This document shows, one piece after another, positions 1 through 15,400 of a DNA stretch of 64,000 nt. Location of the stretch: the NCBI GenBank assembly GCA_933210815.1, contig OW119924.1:99711750-99775749 (forward strand), given 5' to 3'. The notes under the pieces were generated by a model. It did not search any database. It was not told the origin of the DNA and worked only from the letters and a program-made list of their open reading frames with translations. Both the position numbers and the translations under genes were made by a program. Source of the DNA: Meta bourneti. Taxonomy: Eukaryota; Arthropoda; Arachnida; Araneae; Tetragnathidae. Numbering within the stretch: position 1 is the first letter of the stretch; each line of letters starts with the position of its first letter.

Positions 1-445
1 AATCCACATGACAGATTCTCTTACCAAACTTAGTTGCTTAGTATAAATGAGTGAGTGGAATATAAACAATAATGTTTTTAATCTACATCAATTTGATAAA
101 ATTGATTATTGATACAGCCTTAAGAATGCAAAATATTAGTTTGGGAAAGGCCTTAGATTTTCCTTTCCTTGAAGAGTACATCACCATTAGATTTTATAAA
201 TGAATTATTTTTGTTAAGGTATGCTGTACATTATAAAAAAGTAACTTGGCTTGTGAAATTTTGAATTTTTTTCTTTCCTCATGATATTTAATATAAAAAG
301 TGGATCGCATTCATATAATTAAAATGATAAGATTTCTGAAAAACCAGTTTGAAATTGAAAGGTGTTATTTTCATTTTTAAGAAGTTTGAATTCCTATTCT
401 GTTATTGAAAATATTAATTTATATGTTTATTGCATATTTTTCTAG

Positions 446-3400
446 GATAAGGTAAAGGTCACAATTGACAATCAAAGAGAGAAGTATGATGAGAGCAATC
501 CGCTAATTTTGAGTGGAGCAAAGAAGAAAACTTCTAAAGTTCACTCAAAAGTTGAGGTAAAGACAAAGCAGTTATCCAAAAAGCAAAGAAAAAAACTTGA
601 AAAAGTTTTGGAAAGAAAAAAGAAGAAAGTAAATGTGAGTAATTTTGTATGAATCAATAAAAATAAAAATTTCTATATAAAAATGAACAATTTTCAGTAT
701 AGAAGTATTTGGTAGTACTCCAATTTTCAATACAGTAGTATTTTAAAAGGATTGTATGAATACACAGGTAGTTTAAATGTTTTGCTAAATTGTAAAATCA
801 GATGATTTCAGAAGACTAGTATTGTTATAATTAAATGTTTAAATAGTGCTTTTTTTATTCTACTATAATGTTTATGTGATAAGGTACTCAAATACAGAAA
901 CAAGAGTGTGGGTTCTCAGCCAGTTATTGAAACCGCAGATGGCATCAGTGCCGTCTCTTGTCAGTACATCAAAGACTACAAGAATATAATTGAACTTTAC
1001 TAGCTTTTTATTACATTTTACTGAATTGCTTTTTATAATTCTTAATGTTTTAATTAAATTGGTGATTTGAAAAAGCTATTATGTACATTTTTCAGTATAC
1101 TTATAAGTAATGAGATAATAATTCACTAGTCAAATTGCTTTTAAGGTATAAAAGATTTAATTAGATTTATTCTTTATTTATTTAATATGCATTGAGATAA
1201 TTCATTAATTAAATTTGTTTTTTAAACAATTATAATTTTTATTGTGCACCTATAACTAGATTTATACAATTATTTTACTTAAGTTGTAAAATATATTTTA
1301 AAATGTTATTTTTCTTTTTGTCATTGTTAAGAGAGCAGAGTTATTTGAAAAATTAAGTCAAGTTCAGGCAAAACCAGAAGAACTTAAACTTCTTTCGTCA
1401 ACTTCAGCTATACAAACTCTTGGATTAAAAAGGTATGCTTTTCCTTATTGAAAAGAATGAGTTTGCTTTTGATTAATGCCTTTGTTGAATCTATTTACTA
1501 ATTATATGTATATACTTATATGGGTTTGTATCAGCAGTCTAGTCATTTTGCATTTTAAAATTTCATTTTTATGACTTTTTGTATCCACTCGTCATTTTGG
1601 ATGAATAAACTCAACTTTTACACTTGTTTGGTGCAAATTCCGACTGATCAACGGTTTATGCTTCTTACAATCTATACTCTTACAAGCCCATTAAAGTCCA
1701 ATGTTCAGATCCTTTGTTATTACTTTCCATGAAAACAAAATACATTTTTTAAATTTCATCCAAGAATATTTTGTCAACTGAGGGAAAATATTTAGTTGCC
1801 ATTGATACCTGAGTTTCTGTTCCTAATTTCAAACCCTGATATTAATTTAAAAACGGTATGAAAAAGTCATGATTTTAAAAAAATCATAAAAATCAGATTT
1901 ATTTGATTTAAATCAGATTTTTTAATTTAAATTGGATTTTTATGATTTTAATTAATCCATTGCCCGTACAAGTTTAAATTTTTTGGACACGAGACATGCA
2001 AATCGCAATGTAGTTTCTAGATAGTTTTGATTTATGTCATTAATATATTCATCATAAATATTAATGTTATGATTTATATCATAACATTAATATTTATAAT
2101 GAATAACATTAATGTATTAAAAAATATAGCAGGGTAAATTTTTGAAAGATTAAAATGCAATATAGGAATTAGCGCGAAGTTAATCACATGATAGAGTAAA
2201 TTGAACAGCATAACAAATGCCATGCATAAACAATATGTTCCCATTTGGTCCTCAGGGCCGCGGTGGCCCGGTTGGAAGAGTAACGAACTCGCAACCGAAG
2301 GGTTGCGAGTTCGAATCCAGCCAAACACCGTCGTGTACAAAGGGGGCTGGTGCACGTTAAATCTGTCGTGACCTCAAATGTCCTCACGTTGGCGTGGTGT
2401 GGAAGTTTGGAGAGTGGGGTGCCTGCTCAGGTGTTGCCTCGTCATCTGACCATGGTTCAAAATTATGTGGTATTGATCCCGGACTGCCACCAATAGCCCG
2501 TTGTGTTGCTCCAGTGTGACGTTAATTGAAATACTCCCCCATTTGGTTCTCGATTGATTTAGATTAGTTTGATTTTAACCAGTGACATGAAATTTTTTAA
2601 ATCTAGATAAATACGGTTGCAGGGATCCCACTAACATATTATCAGAAGGGCATATTAACTTTTACATTTCAAATTTTAATTTCATTAATACATAATAGTT
2701 ATGCTAGCAGTGTAAAGAATTACTTGGGATCAATACATAAAATTGCCCAATTCAATTTAAATAAAAATTAACAAAGATAAAACACAAAATAAAATGAAAA
2801 TATTAGATTTCCCAATCATAAAGATTTATTTGCAAAGTTGGAATGCTTTTGTGATCTTGTAGAAAACATTTTCAGAGACCAAGTTTTTTATTTTTTTCAG
2901 ACAACTTAACTTTTTTCATATAGTTCTTCATTTATTTGAATAAAATAACTTGTATCTTCATAGATATTTAATTTTCAGTATTTATAATCTTAATACAAAA
3001 AGGAAAATGAAATTTAAAATTTTGATTTAAATCAATGATTTTTTAATAAAAATCACTTGATTTAAATCAAACTGATTTAAATCGACATAACCTGTTTAAA
3101 AATGCTTTTTTACTTGTTGATTTATTTTTGTTTTGTGATTTAAATTTAAAAGTCTTCATTAACTGCTAATGCTGAATTCACATATAAGCTTAATCTTATA
3201 ATAAGATTAATATATGGATTTATGGATGAAAAAATAATATGTTAAAAATTTGAGTCTAAATATGTAAATATGTGTTTAAGTGTTTTGCATCAATTTAATT
3301 AGTTTCATTTTATGATTTAATTTCTTCAAACAGTGATGTAATTTTATTTAATATTATCATTTTTTAACTAGGTAAAAATTAAAGAATTGTTTTCTAATTT

Positions 3401-6400
3401 CATATGTTACAATAGCAATATATTATACAGAATGAAATGGCTTCCAGGAAGAAATAAATAAGAAAGAATTTTTTTAGCTATAGTTTAAAAGTTTAAATTC
3501 CTCTCAAAATCGACATAAAGCATAACATTTCTTAGTATTTTTCCTGTGTCAATCTGCTTATGATAGGTTCTATTTATTGTATTGCAATCATGAAATAGTT
3601 AAATTTTCTCTTTGTGTCTTCAGATGATGAATTGTTAATAGTGTCAAAAGTTGATAAAAAGAGTTCTGTTTACTAAGGAAATATAAAATTTTCTCCCAAA
3701 TCTAATTTGTAAGATTTGCTGGGGATTTTTAATGTTCAGTTAATTTTGGTTTTTCTGCGTCATTTGCTCAAGAAGTAGGTAGGAATGTTGACTAATGAAT
3801 CAACATCAGCATCACTCTTATGTCTAAGCTATTACGAAAATTTAATAAAAGTAGTAAAAAAATGTAATTCCTCTGAAATAAAGTATTTTCATTCTATCAG
3901 GTATAAATTAATGTGAGAATTTTTTAAAACTTTTAGTGGTATGTTTTTTAATTCTTTTAAAAAGTTAAGATAAATTTAAAAAATTTCCAATTACAAGAAA
4001 AATAGTTTTAAATAATGATAGTTCAATTGTGTTTTTAGCTTTGTGCATAAATAAAATTAGCTTTGTGCATAATAATGAAAATGACACATTAAAAAGTAAA
4101 ATAATACAAAATGTAAAAACATTTTATTTGACGGTTTCTAATGTAGATGTTAATTTTGTAATGGCAAATTCTTTCTGTGAAGTATTGATAATTTGTATTT
4201 GTCATAAATTCCACATTTATAAACATTGTCTTTTTTGTGTTTGTCTTTGTATTTTTGAAAGTGCTGAGGAGTAAACAGAGCAGTTTAACTGACCACATCA
4301 CTGAGCAAGGTTGAATTTATTAAAAATTAACTTTTGTTTCTTTTATTTGAAGGCTAGCTGATGAACAAATAGAAAAGAAATCAAAGATTGCAAAAATAAA
4401 CAACATTAAAGGGTTAACTAAATGTAATTCACCTCCTACAAAGAAAGGTAAGTATGAAAGTAGCAGTGACTCTTCCGAGGAAAGTTGTTTAGAAGATGAA
4501 CCAGATTTTAAGGATGAAGCAGATAAAACTATTGAAAAGGATGAAACTGATTCAAAATCTTTCAATCTTGAACATGAAACTTTTGAAGTGAATCAAACAA
4601 GTGAAGAAATAGGCAAGAGTTTACCTCCTCCTCCACCTGCAACTAACATTAAAGAAACTGTAAAAGAGAATGAAAAAGGCATTAAGTTGGATGATGAACC
4701 ACCATGCACACCAGCTGTTTATGTGCCTGTAAATCGAAAACCAGAAATACAGGTGAGCCATTATAGTGAATTGTTTCAATTTATTTATTCCAAATTACTT
4801 ATTTTATTATACCTAAATTTTAAACTACTTGGAGATGTATTCATGGAGTTCTCATTTAATGCTATTCATTCAAAATGTAAATTTCAAATTTCCTTCCGAA
4901 TGATATCTACCATTCATGAAATTTCAATATTTATCGAATTAAAAAAAATTTTAGTTTATTCCTTGTGGGTATTTCCCAAAATTGATTATGATTAAAAATA
5001 ATGAATTGTATATTATAGATCTGTACACTTAATAGGGACCGTCTTGGCTCAGTAGGTATGCCCACTGTGCTAGCAACCTCCGAGTTGTAGATGGTGCAGG
5101 TTTGATTCCTGCCAGGTGCATTCCTCCCTGGGTGTATTTCTCTCCTCTGTGACAGTAAAACTTTCATTGTGTGTATGTCCATTACTTGATATTGTAAGTC
5201 TTGTGCAGCATGGCCAAATATGGCCCTAGTGCCATAAAACTCCGAACAACCAACCTATACACAATACTTTAAATACCATACATAATAAAATACTTTAAAT
5301 TTATAATCCTTCACTATTGATTATCATTCAATACAAATATTTTAATACACATTTTTCTTTACTTTCATTTGAATTTTCATTACATTTTATGTTGAGTATT
5401 TAATATTTTACTGTTGTGCAAGGATTAGTTTGTTTGCTTGACTTTTATGGTACAATGGCCATATTTGGCCATGCTAGGATAAACACAAGACAGGCAACGT
5501 CAAGCTGTGCAAAGGAACTTTTTATTTGTCAAGAAGACTGACTGAAACTGATTCACTGGAATGAAAATTGAGTATTGATGCTCAATTCAATGTTCTATCT
5601 GGTATGCGTTTATGAAACTGTATTTCTCTATTATTAACTAGCTGTCTGGTGAAGTATGATTTTCCTATAATTAAAATATTAATTAAAAAAAGGATTTCTG
5701 TGTTTAACAAGTTGAAATACTTATACAGTCCATAACAAAATGTTGAATGGGATCATTTTGTACACAATGACAGATCTATTGGCCTTTAGCCAGTGCTAAG
5801 GTAATTGCTGCCTTGGTGTTGACATCATTGTTCACTGCTACCATCTATAATGAAAATTGAAAAACCTCTGAGTGCAACATGCAGAAAATAGTGTACTTGC
5901 AGAATATATAAAACACTCATTACATGTGTGGAATGAAGCAATTGCATATACAAATCACTTTGGAAAAGCATACAAATCATATTTTTAAAATATTGTTTTA
6001 ATGAGTTTTGGGTCTTACCTTAAATTATGGTTTCTTTTGCATTTAGGTATCTTAAATAGAGAGATAAAAAGAGGTTTATAGAGTTAAAAGAATGCATGCA
6101 ATTAGTTGCTTGACTTAATATGACCAAGGGTAAAAAGATTGTAAATTCATTAAATAATAAGCTTTTGATTTTGTCCTTAAACTTTTATGCTTTTTCCTCT
6201 TCTACAGACCATATCAAAATTCCTTGATCAAAATTAAGAATAGAAATAAATATTCGTTTTTTCTTTGACACAACTAATTAATTGACATCAAAATTTGCGA
6301 GTCAAAAAGAGCCCTATTTTAAGTGAAATTTAAACAAAATTGTTGCTTATAAACTTTTGATATGGATTATTTTTGGATAAAATGCAATTACTTTTGGAAA

Positions 6401-9400
6401 ATTATTAACTGTAACATCTATTGAATTGTTATGTAGAAGTCATTTCTAGCATTGAAAATTAAATATAGTTTGAAAAAGAGTTTGTTTTGATTATATAACT
6501 GTTTATAGCATTTATATTAAATTTGTTGATACCTTTTACCCATCAAGATAAGTAATTGAAAAATACCCTTAAGTTATGTTATCAATGTCAAGTAATTTAA
6601 AATGTTTTTATTATAAGCTATATTACCTTATTTAAAAGTTTAAAGATTTAATCAGAAAGAAATTTAATGCATGTATTAATTCTATTGTGGTCAAGTAGTG
6701 TTTCCTGTCATGGTATTTTTTGATTTCCCGCCCAATTCTCAATTTGCCTCATGAAAGGTCCAGTCTCTAAATATTATACAACTGGGGAGATTCTTGAAAT
6801 GAAAGATAATTTTCTGTTTAAGGCTGCAAGAGAAGCTTTACCTATATTTTGTGAAGAGCAATCTCTGATTGAAGCTATAAAAGATAATCCATTTGTTTTG
6901 ATACATGGTGAAACTGGTAGTGGAAAGACAACTCAAGTTCCTCAATTTCTGTATGAGGCAGGATTTACACAGTAAGTTGTATTTTTTGTTTTGATGTCAT
7001 ATATTTTTTATTACTATTTATTGTTTTACCAGGAATTTTACTTTTTTATTTAAGATTAATGAAATGTCTACACTTGAATTTTGAGACTTCATACTTGTTG
7101 CATTGTAAAAGAAACAACATTCTAAAATGCTTTTTTATTTTATACTAGCTGAATTACCCGGCATTGCTCAGGTTCAATTGTTTATAATTCATAGTAATAT
7201 TATTCCTATGGAGATTTCAAATTGTTTTTAGCCTCCCTGCAGACCCAGGACAAATCGAATGGGGTTAATATATAGCCTATGTGTCCCGCAGAATTCTACA
7301 GGATGAATGTACCAAATTTAGTGTGAATTGGTCTGACATTGATCGTATAAATACACAATGTTATTCCTATGAGCCTCCTGTACCATATTGACGATAAAAA
7401 AAAGACCACTTTCTATAAAAATAATCTTATATCATAAAAATTTACCTTCCAATAATAAAGCTACAGTTTAAGAATTTACAGATGGGATACATAAACGATA
7501 TGATACTGAGCGATTTTCAGTGCAACCGCATTTGCACCTGTGATTGCACCATACTCTAAGATTCTATAAAAAGCTCCAAGGTCATCTTAAGAGGTGACTC
7601 CTGTAGATATTAACTATGACGTGATCTGCACATCCAGACCTGGAGAGAGCGCCCCTAGCAAGTGCTCTGTCCAGGATGATGGGACTTTACACTCCTCTGC
7701 ACACCCAAGACAAATAGAACGGGGTTAATATGTAGCTTACGTTACCCACATGGTTCCAAAGAATAAGTGTACCAAATTTGGTGTAGATTGGTCAAATGGT
7801 GTAGATTTGTATAGAGAATAGACAAATAGATGCCAACTCTGCCTTATATGTATAGATTTGAAAACAACCAAAGTGAAATAATGCTAATTTAAGATTTTTC
7901 TCAATAAATTTTTAATGTATTTGAATACAGTTATACACTGAATAATAATCGAATGATATTTTTAAAACTGAAAATGTTCTTTATTTTTCTATTCCATAGG
8001 AATAACAAAATTATAGGTATCACTGAACCTCGTAGAATTGCTGCTATGTCTATGGCTGCAAGAGTAGGTGAAGAAATGAATGCACCTGAAAAAGTATCTT
8101 ATCATATCAGATATGAAAGAACTATTGGTAAACAAACTGAAATTAAATTCATGACTGATGGGGTACTTTTAAAAGAGATCAGACATGTGAGTGTGTATTC
8201 TGTATTTAGTTGTGTGTATTTTTCTGTTAATTGTAGATTAATTAATTTTTTATGGATTGTGATAAAAAATTAATTGAATGATTTTATTTTTCAGGATTTT
8301 TTTCTAACGAAGTATTCTGTCATTATTATTGATGAAGCTCATGAACGATCTGTGTTCTCAGATGTATTGATCGGTTTACTGTCAAGAATTGTTCCCATTC
8401 GTGCAAAGGTGAGTTTTACTTTCCTTTGTATTATAATGAACTTTTTAAAATTAATTATAATTTTTGCATTCTCATGACCAAAATTTGAATAACGGGTTTA
8501 ATACTTATGTTCGATAATTTTATATTTTTCTCTAGCGAAAAGATCCTCTAAAACTTATAATTATGTCTGCAACTATTCGTGTGGAGGATTTCATGGATAA
8601 TCCCAGATTGTTTAAAGTTCAACCGTTCTTGATTCGGGTAATATTACAATATTTTTCTAAAAGAATTGCTTAAATTAAATGTGAATTCGTAAATATGTAT
8701 ACATTTATGCTCAAATTCTTTTAGCTGGATTCTCGGCAACATAGAGTTCAAGTACATTTTAATATTCAAACCCCTGATGACTATGTTGAAGCTGCTTATC
8801 AAAAGGTAAGACTTGATCAGCGATTCTAGAGGTGGTATCTGTATATTTTGACCTTATTTTGAGTAACAGATTTGAGAACAGATAGACTTGGCATCAGCCT
8901 GACCATATTTGATTGTGGATGTAGTTATCTGATTATAAGAAAACTGCATAACATGTATAAAACAAAGTTTTGCCTGCTTTGTTGATTAAATAAGCATTGC
9001 AATTTAAACAGTGATAAAATTACCCAGGAATTAATTTTTATTGCTGTCTCAAGTGATTTTGTTAGAACCAGTTATCGTCTTGATCAGCTATTTTCAACCA
9101 ATGTGGTGTGTCACATTGGTGTGTAGCAAGACTGTCACTGATGTGCCTTACAGATTGTGAAGCAGTTTAAATTGTGTAAAATTTATTTAATTTCAATAGT
9201 TTAATTTTGAACTTTTGACAAGTGTGTACACAAAAAATTTCAAGTAATACCCATATCAGTAACTTTGAGTATTTTATTACTATCATAAATAAATTGTTTC
9301 AAAAAGTATTTTAAAAAGCCATTTTATATCAAAATGAGTAGGTAATTACTATTATTTTTTGTAACTCAATCAAAACTATACCATTTTTTGTCTGATTGGC

Positions 9401-12400
9401 AAAAAATCTAATATAATTTATTGATTTGTCCCAAAACTTTATTAATTCCTTTATGAGTGCCATGAGACATAAAAAGTTGAAAATTGTTGATCTGGATTGC
9501 ATTTTTGAATTTAAAGGAGATGGGATATGAAGAAAAGTACACTAGACACCTGCTAATTTGGCCAATCTTTGCACCGAGTGCTGCATTATTGAGTGCATTA
9601 AGACTACTTTCTTTATTAAATTTAATCTATATCATCAATCAGTAGTGACTTCAAAAACATCAAATTCTTCACTCTTAATTAGCATCATAATATTCTGTGT
9701 TATTTTATGTACAGGTAAATGTGGTCAGTTTGAAAGGGGATTACTGAGGTTTTATAGTTCTTCAACTGTGTATCTGGCTTTGAAATTTTTCTGTGTTGCA
9801 ATTTATTTTAAAATAAATATATGGGAAGCATTCAGCTTTCTCTGCACTCATATTTGAGTGCAGATTCTGGATTTTTTTTAATCATTGTTCTCAGAAGAAC
9901 TGTCGAATAATTTTATACCTAGTGTGTTTGAAATACTGACCTAGGTAGTTATTTTTCATTGTTAGTTTGTCGCTGTGTTTTACAACATGTTTAACTATAT
10001 TTTTTACTATGTGATCATTTGGTGATTCAATGGGAAATTTATCTTGAGAAGTACATTAACTGTTTGATATCTTAGGTGTGCAAAATACATCGCCAGCTAC
10101 CTACAGGAGCCATATTAGTATTCTTAACAGGTGAGAAAGAAATCCAGAGACTTTGTAAAATGCTAAGACAAACATTTCCCTTCAAAAACAATGCAGAAAA
10201 GCAGTCTAAGAAACCAACAGATGATTCTGTTGCCATTCAATCACCAAAGGTGAAACGTAAAAAGCAAAAGAAAACAGAAGAAAAGAGCGATTCTTTTTGT
10301 GCTCTTCCAGAAATTAATCTAGATAGGTAAGCATAGATTTGATACTTTTCCTTTCACTATTAATTCTGTTATTTCCTTTTTAAATTCCTTTATTAGCATA
10401 TGCTATGTGTTTACTAGTGAATCTCTAGTTAATATGCTGTGGGATTGGGTAAAACTTTCTTGAGCAATATGAACTGAGAACCTTTTTACTTTTACTTGTT
10501 ACTGTAAAAAGTTGGTTATTTATATTTATTATAACCTCCTCAACAATTTATTCATTTAAATTTATATTTATTTTCGATAATTTTCCCTAAACGTTGTTTG
10601 ATTGAGTTTAAGACATGTTACTTATCCTGCAATTTAAATATTATGGATTTAAAAGATGTGTATAAAAATCCATTTAAATGGATACACAAATTCGAAAACT
10701 AATTAATTAAAAAATAAATCACTAAGATTTGATTCCTCATTATTAGTTTTTACTAAAGACATAACCACACATGTGTAGACTTCGATTAAGGTTGAGGATC
10801 AATATTTTTGACACAGGATGCTTTTGCCAAGTCCATTTATTAGTTGCACGAACACAGTAGCGGTGCTTTATTGATATTTTGGGTGATTAATTTATTTTAA
10901 CAAATATTGTGACGTTTAAACTGATGTAGTTTCAGTTGTATTCTCCAATCATACCAAAAAGATGATTTAAGCTCATTTTTTTCTTTTGTATTAATGTGTA
11001 ATGTTTGAAGTACTAACATAATAGTTATTTAATCCTACTAATACAATGTCTGCAGACAGACAACCCAAATCCACTATAATTGCTGTGTTTTAGTTGATGA
11101 TAGAAAGGATTATATACATCAATTTAGCTTACATTTATACTCTGATGCAAGAAAATCTTGAAATCATATTCTAATAATGTTGGGAAATACCACTTTTAAG
11201 GCAGCATAATTTCTTATCCCTTTAATTGATTTCTTGAAAATGTAGCAATGTTTCAGAAAACAATAATATGAAGATGGTGTATTTACATTATTAACACACA
11301 TTGAATTGATTATATTTTATGGTAGTTTTTTAATGTTTCAGTTAAAAATATATTCTATACTCTTTAAGCATATAAAATATAAATATCTTTCATGAATGCA
11401 TTGATTGTGTAGATTGATATTTCAGGATTGTCTCCTCAATTTTATGCATGTTTATAATTGGTGCTAATGTTTTAAATATGCATATTTTTATCTTATAGTT
11501 ATTCTATTGAGCCTCTTGATACAGAAGATTTGCAGCATCAGCAATCAGATGATGAAGAAAACGAAGCACAGTTGGAAAATTTCAGTGCCAAAAATTTTGA
11601 AAATTCATCTCCTTTATATGCATTGCCTTTGTATTCAGTCTTACCATTTCAAGATCAGGAAAAAGTATTTTGATTTTCTTTTAAAATTCTGCTTTTAGAT
11701 CTCATAATAATGAGATCTTATTGGGTTGTTTTCTATGTTTACATTCGGTGTTACAGTATTTGTTTACTGGCTATTTGTTGAAAAGACTTGATAGATGTTC
11801 ATTATTTTTGTGCTTAAGAGAATGGAGCACTCTTTAATTTGTAAAGTATGGACCTCATTTCTCCAAAAGCAAATGGATTGTATATCGTCATTTTGGCCAA
11901 TCAGACAAATGTCTACATGTGTTAAATATGTCTTAATTAAGTCATCTACTGTAAGAAAACAAGATAATAGCTCAAACTGCAATGTTCAAATTATTTTAAA
12001 CTACTGTCCATAAGTTTTGATAAAATAACTTGTCTAAATTTTTTTTTTTTGCAGATTTTCAAACCTCCTCCAGCAGGATCTAGATTATGTGTAGTTTCCA
12101 CAAATGTTGCTGAAACATCCATTACTATACCAGGGCTCAAATATGTTGTTGACTCTGGAAGAGTAATTATATATATTTTAATTTCTGTTTTTTATTTTCT
12201 AGAAAATAAAACAGGAGTTTTTTATTTAAATGCTTAAAAATCAGTCAAGAGGTGAATATTTAAAATTGTATTGGCTCTTATTGATGCTATCATTGTCAAT
12301 TGTAAGGAAATTTCTAGTGATTTTTGCTATAAAATAGATAAGGCAGCATTCAGATTTAAAGATGAACTTTTGTTCTGGTTGCAACTCAAAGACTAGTTTT

Positions 12401-15400
12401 ATTGTTCTCATGGAAATGTAAAGTTCAGAATGCAGTATCAAAATAAAGTGTTTAGAGTAGGTAGAAAAAATGGTACATTTTGAATGGCAGTAGCTTTAAA
12501 ACTTGAACTCTTCATAAACAATTAAACATTCTTTCTTTAAATCCTTAATTTTGCGTTATCTTAAAAAAAAATTCCAAACAAACTGACAGGATATATGTAA
12601 AAGAATTGTGGCATTTAAAACGAGTATTTCAGTCCTTTTATGCTATCTATTCAGTCAATAATGCTTTTAACGAAACAATAACATTTCTGTTAGGCAATTA
12701 ATTTTCTTCAAATGTAATTCCTTAGAAATTCAAAAGATGTTGTATCAAACATTTCTTGGCACTAACCAAATGCCCATGATTCTAGAGGTTTGAAATCACC
12801 TTAAGTTATTGTTTCAACATTTGCCTTCTTTCAAAACATGCTATTGAAAATATTCTGAATTGTTAGGTATTCTTTTGTATATTTTTCTCTTTTATATATA
12901 TATATATATATCTTTTGAGAAACATTAAAAAAGAATGACAATTCATCAATTTTTTGACTAGAATATGCTGCCAGTGTACATACATGCAAAAAAATTATTG
13001 AGATAGGAAGATGATGGCAGAAATTATTGTTCTGCATTAATTGTGACTCCAAACTTTTAGCCATTTTATTATATTTGTGTGAAAAGTTTTTAGTTTTAAC
13101 TAAACCAATTTTTAATTTTATCCTTTTATCAAATATTTTACTTTTTCAGGTTAAAACAAAATTATTTAATAGTAATAGTGGTGGAATTTCAAAATTTGAA
13201 ATTGTTTGGTGCTCTAAAGCATCGGCAAATCAGAGAGCTGGCCGTTGTGGGCGCACGGAGGGAGGTCATTGCTACAGGTAAGATTCATTCATATGGGTAC
13301 TATTTCATTTTGTTAATGACTACGTTTTTATAGTTTAAGTATTTATTGAAAATACTAAAATTAAAATGATTCATCAATAAGTCTGGTGAACCTGTTTTAT
13401 GTTTAAAAAATGATATATAAGTTGACTAAGTGATTTTACAAATGTCATCAAATAATGTTCAAAACTCATAAATAAACAATGCATATTGCATGAGCTCTAA
13501 TTGAAAGAGAATGGTTCTTGTATTGGGAATCTGCTCAATAAATTTAAAGATTGGTTTGGGTCAATTGACTTTTTCCATTTACTCTTAGAATTAAAACAAT
13601 GAAAACCTGGTTTATTGAAACTAATCATTATGTAAGCTTTCCAATTATGATTTATTCAGTATCTTTAAATTCTCAAAATATCACAGAATGTATTTTTTTT
13701 TCACATTCCAGTTATAATGAATGGTATTGAATATGTGGTTACAATAACAAATTTTGAATAATATTTACTATTATTTCTTAAAGCAAATAAAAAAGGAAAA
13801 ATAGATTGGTTGCATCTGTAAGATTAAATATAAGTCTGAAATAATTCATAAAGATTGTTAAAGCAATATTATTGTGTACCTGTACTTATTGGTACATTGT
13901 ACCAATAATAAGTAAATAACTTTACTTGCGAGTGCATAACTTTGAAATTCATGAAAACATGACCAATTTAATTAACGTTCATATAGCAAAAATAACTAGA
14001 CAAATCAAACAGTCATGGTTAGTAAATCCTTTTGAAATTTGGTTGATCTCTTTAGTGTTTTTGTAAGTGGAAAAGAGTAACATGTAAATCTTAATTATTC
14101 ATTAATCAGATTAATTTTCTGAAGTTAATATCTTTAAGCATTAAAGTAATATTTTTTAAATAAAAATATGAGTTTTACTTAATGATCTTATTTCTTCTGT
14201 TTCTTACGTTGAAATATTTTATGAATAATTTTGTGTTACATTTTTTATAAATTTAATGTCTAATTTATACTTTTAAAATAAATGTTTGGTGTTGCATATT
14301 AGGTTATTCTCCTCATCTGTATTTGAGCATGAATTTCCAGACTTTTCATTACCAGAAATACAAAGAATTCCGGTCGATGATGTCTTACTTCAAATGAAGG
14401 TATATATTTGATATCTTTTTGAAATCAGTAATTTTTTTCTTGTTAATTTTATTTAATAATTTATTTTGAACATTTGCATTGAATAATGAATGTGCTTTTT
14501 AGGCTCTTGGTATTGACAGAGTTGTGGAATTTCCTTTTCCATCGCCACCTGAAAAGGAAGCGCTAATGGTATGATTATTGTTTTAAGCATTAATTTAATA
14601 TTTTAAAAAATGTGATATTCTTCAAGCACTACTTTTCAACTCTGCTAATAAAATTCTTTTAACTATATGCTGAATAAATAAAAACTGGAAAAAGTTTTAA
14701 TGTATCCATCCCACTTTGAAAGTATTAAGCTAGAAATTGAGGAACAAACAAATTTTTAGGCATTAATTTGTAATGTAAACAAACTAGCATCAGTTTGCTA
14801 GCACAGAAATTTAGCATCAGTTTGTAATAATGTTTTGTATTTTATTATTTGTAGTTTGTATTCCTTGAAAAATTATTTGAAGCTCTTTATTATTGAAAAA
14901 GAAGAAAAAGTTTTTGGGAATTAACAGAAAAAATAAATCCTAATATGGGTTAGGTCGACCTATGGCTTCCATGTATGCTTGGCACCTTCTCTTTATGGTA
15001 TCAATTAGGTTGTCACACTTAAAATAAGAGCTATGACCATATATGCCTTTACTCCTACTTCACTTAATATGATCTTAGTGGAGATGAAGTTACCAGTCTA
15101 GAATATTTCACAAGTGCTTGATAAAATTGAATGCCTGTATTGTGTTCTGTCCTTGGTTTAGAGCATGACATAATATGAATCAGATTTAAATATACCTAGA
15201 CTCAACTATTATCAATACTGAATTACACTGCTGTCTGTTCCATGTGACATGCTCTCTTCCACAACTTAGCCTAGTTGCACTATTAATGAGTGACTAGAAT
15301 ACACAGATCTTGCAAAATATCATTACTTGTGAAACCTTCTCACAGAGCTGATGCTCTTTTCTTATAAGATGTGTTCCAAAGTGATAGAGCTGCAATGACA

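Larger units (their letters stand above)
634..4352 (+). other. DHX37 introns 1-2 region outside exon 1332-1432
   Basis: Intronic AT-rich sequence (635-1331 and 1433-4352). The second intron contains the AT-rich inverted-repeat element at about 1850-3100 with a SINE-1 copy inside it. No other feature is supported here; bases 1-445 are also intronic and unremarkable. Confidence 0.6.

Noticed and set aside
2254..2325. Possible functional tRNA gene
   Set aside because: The tRNA-like head continues into a shared repeat body and is flanked by target duplications with the whole unit; it is the SINE promoter region, not a separate tRNA.
9558..9857. 99-codon open frame in DHX37 intron 8
   Set aside because: No conserved sequence, and DHX37 exons 8 and 9 join in phase without it.
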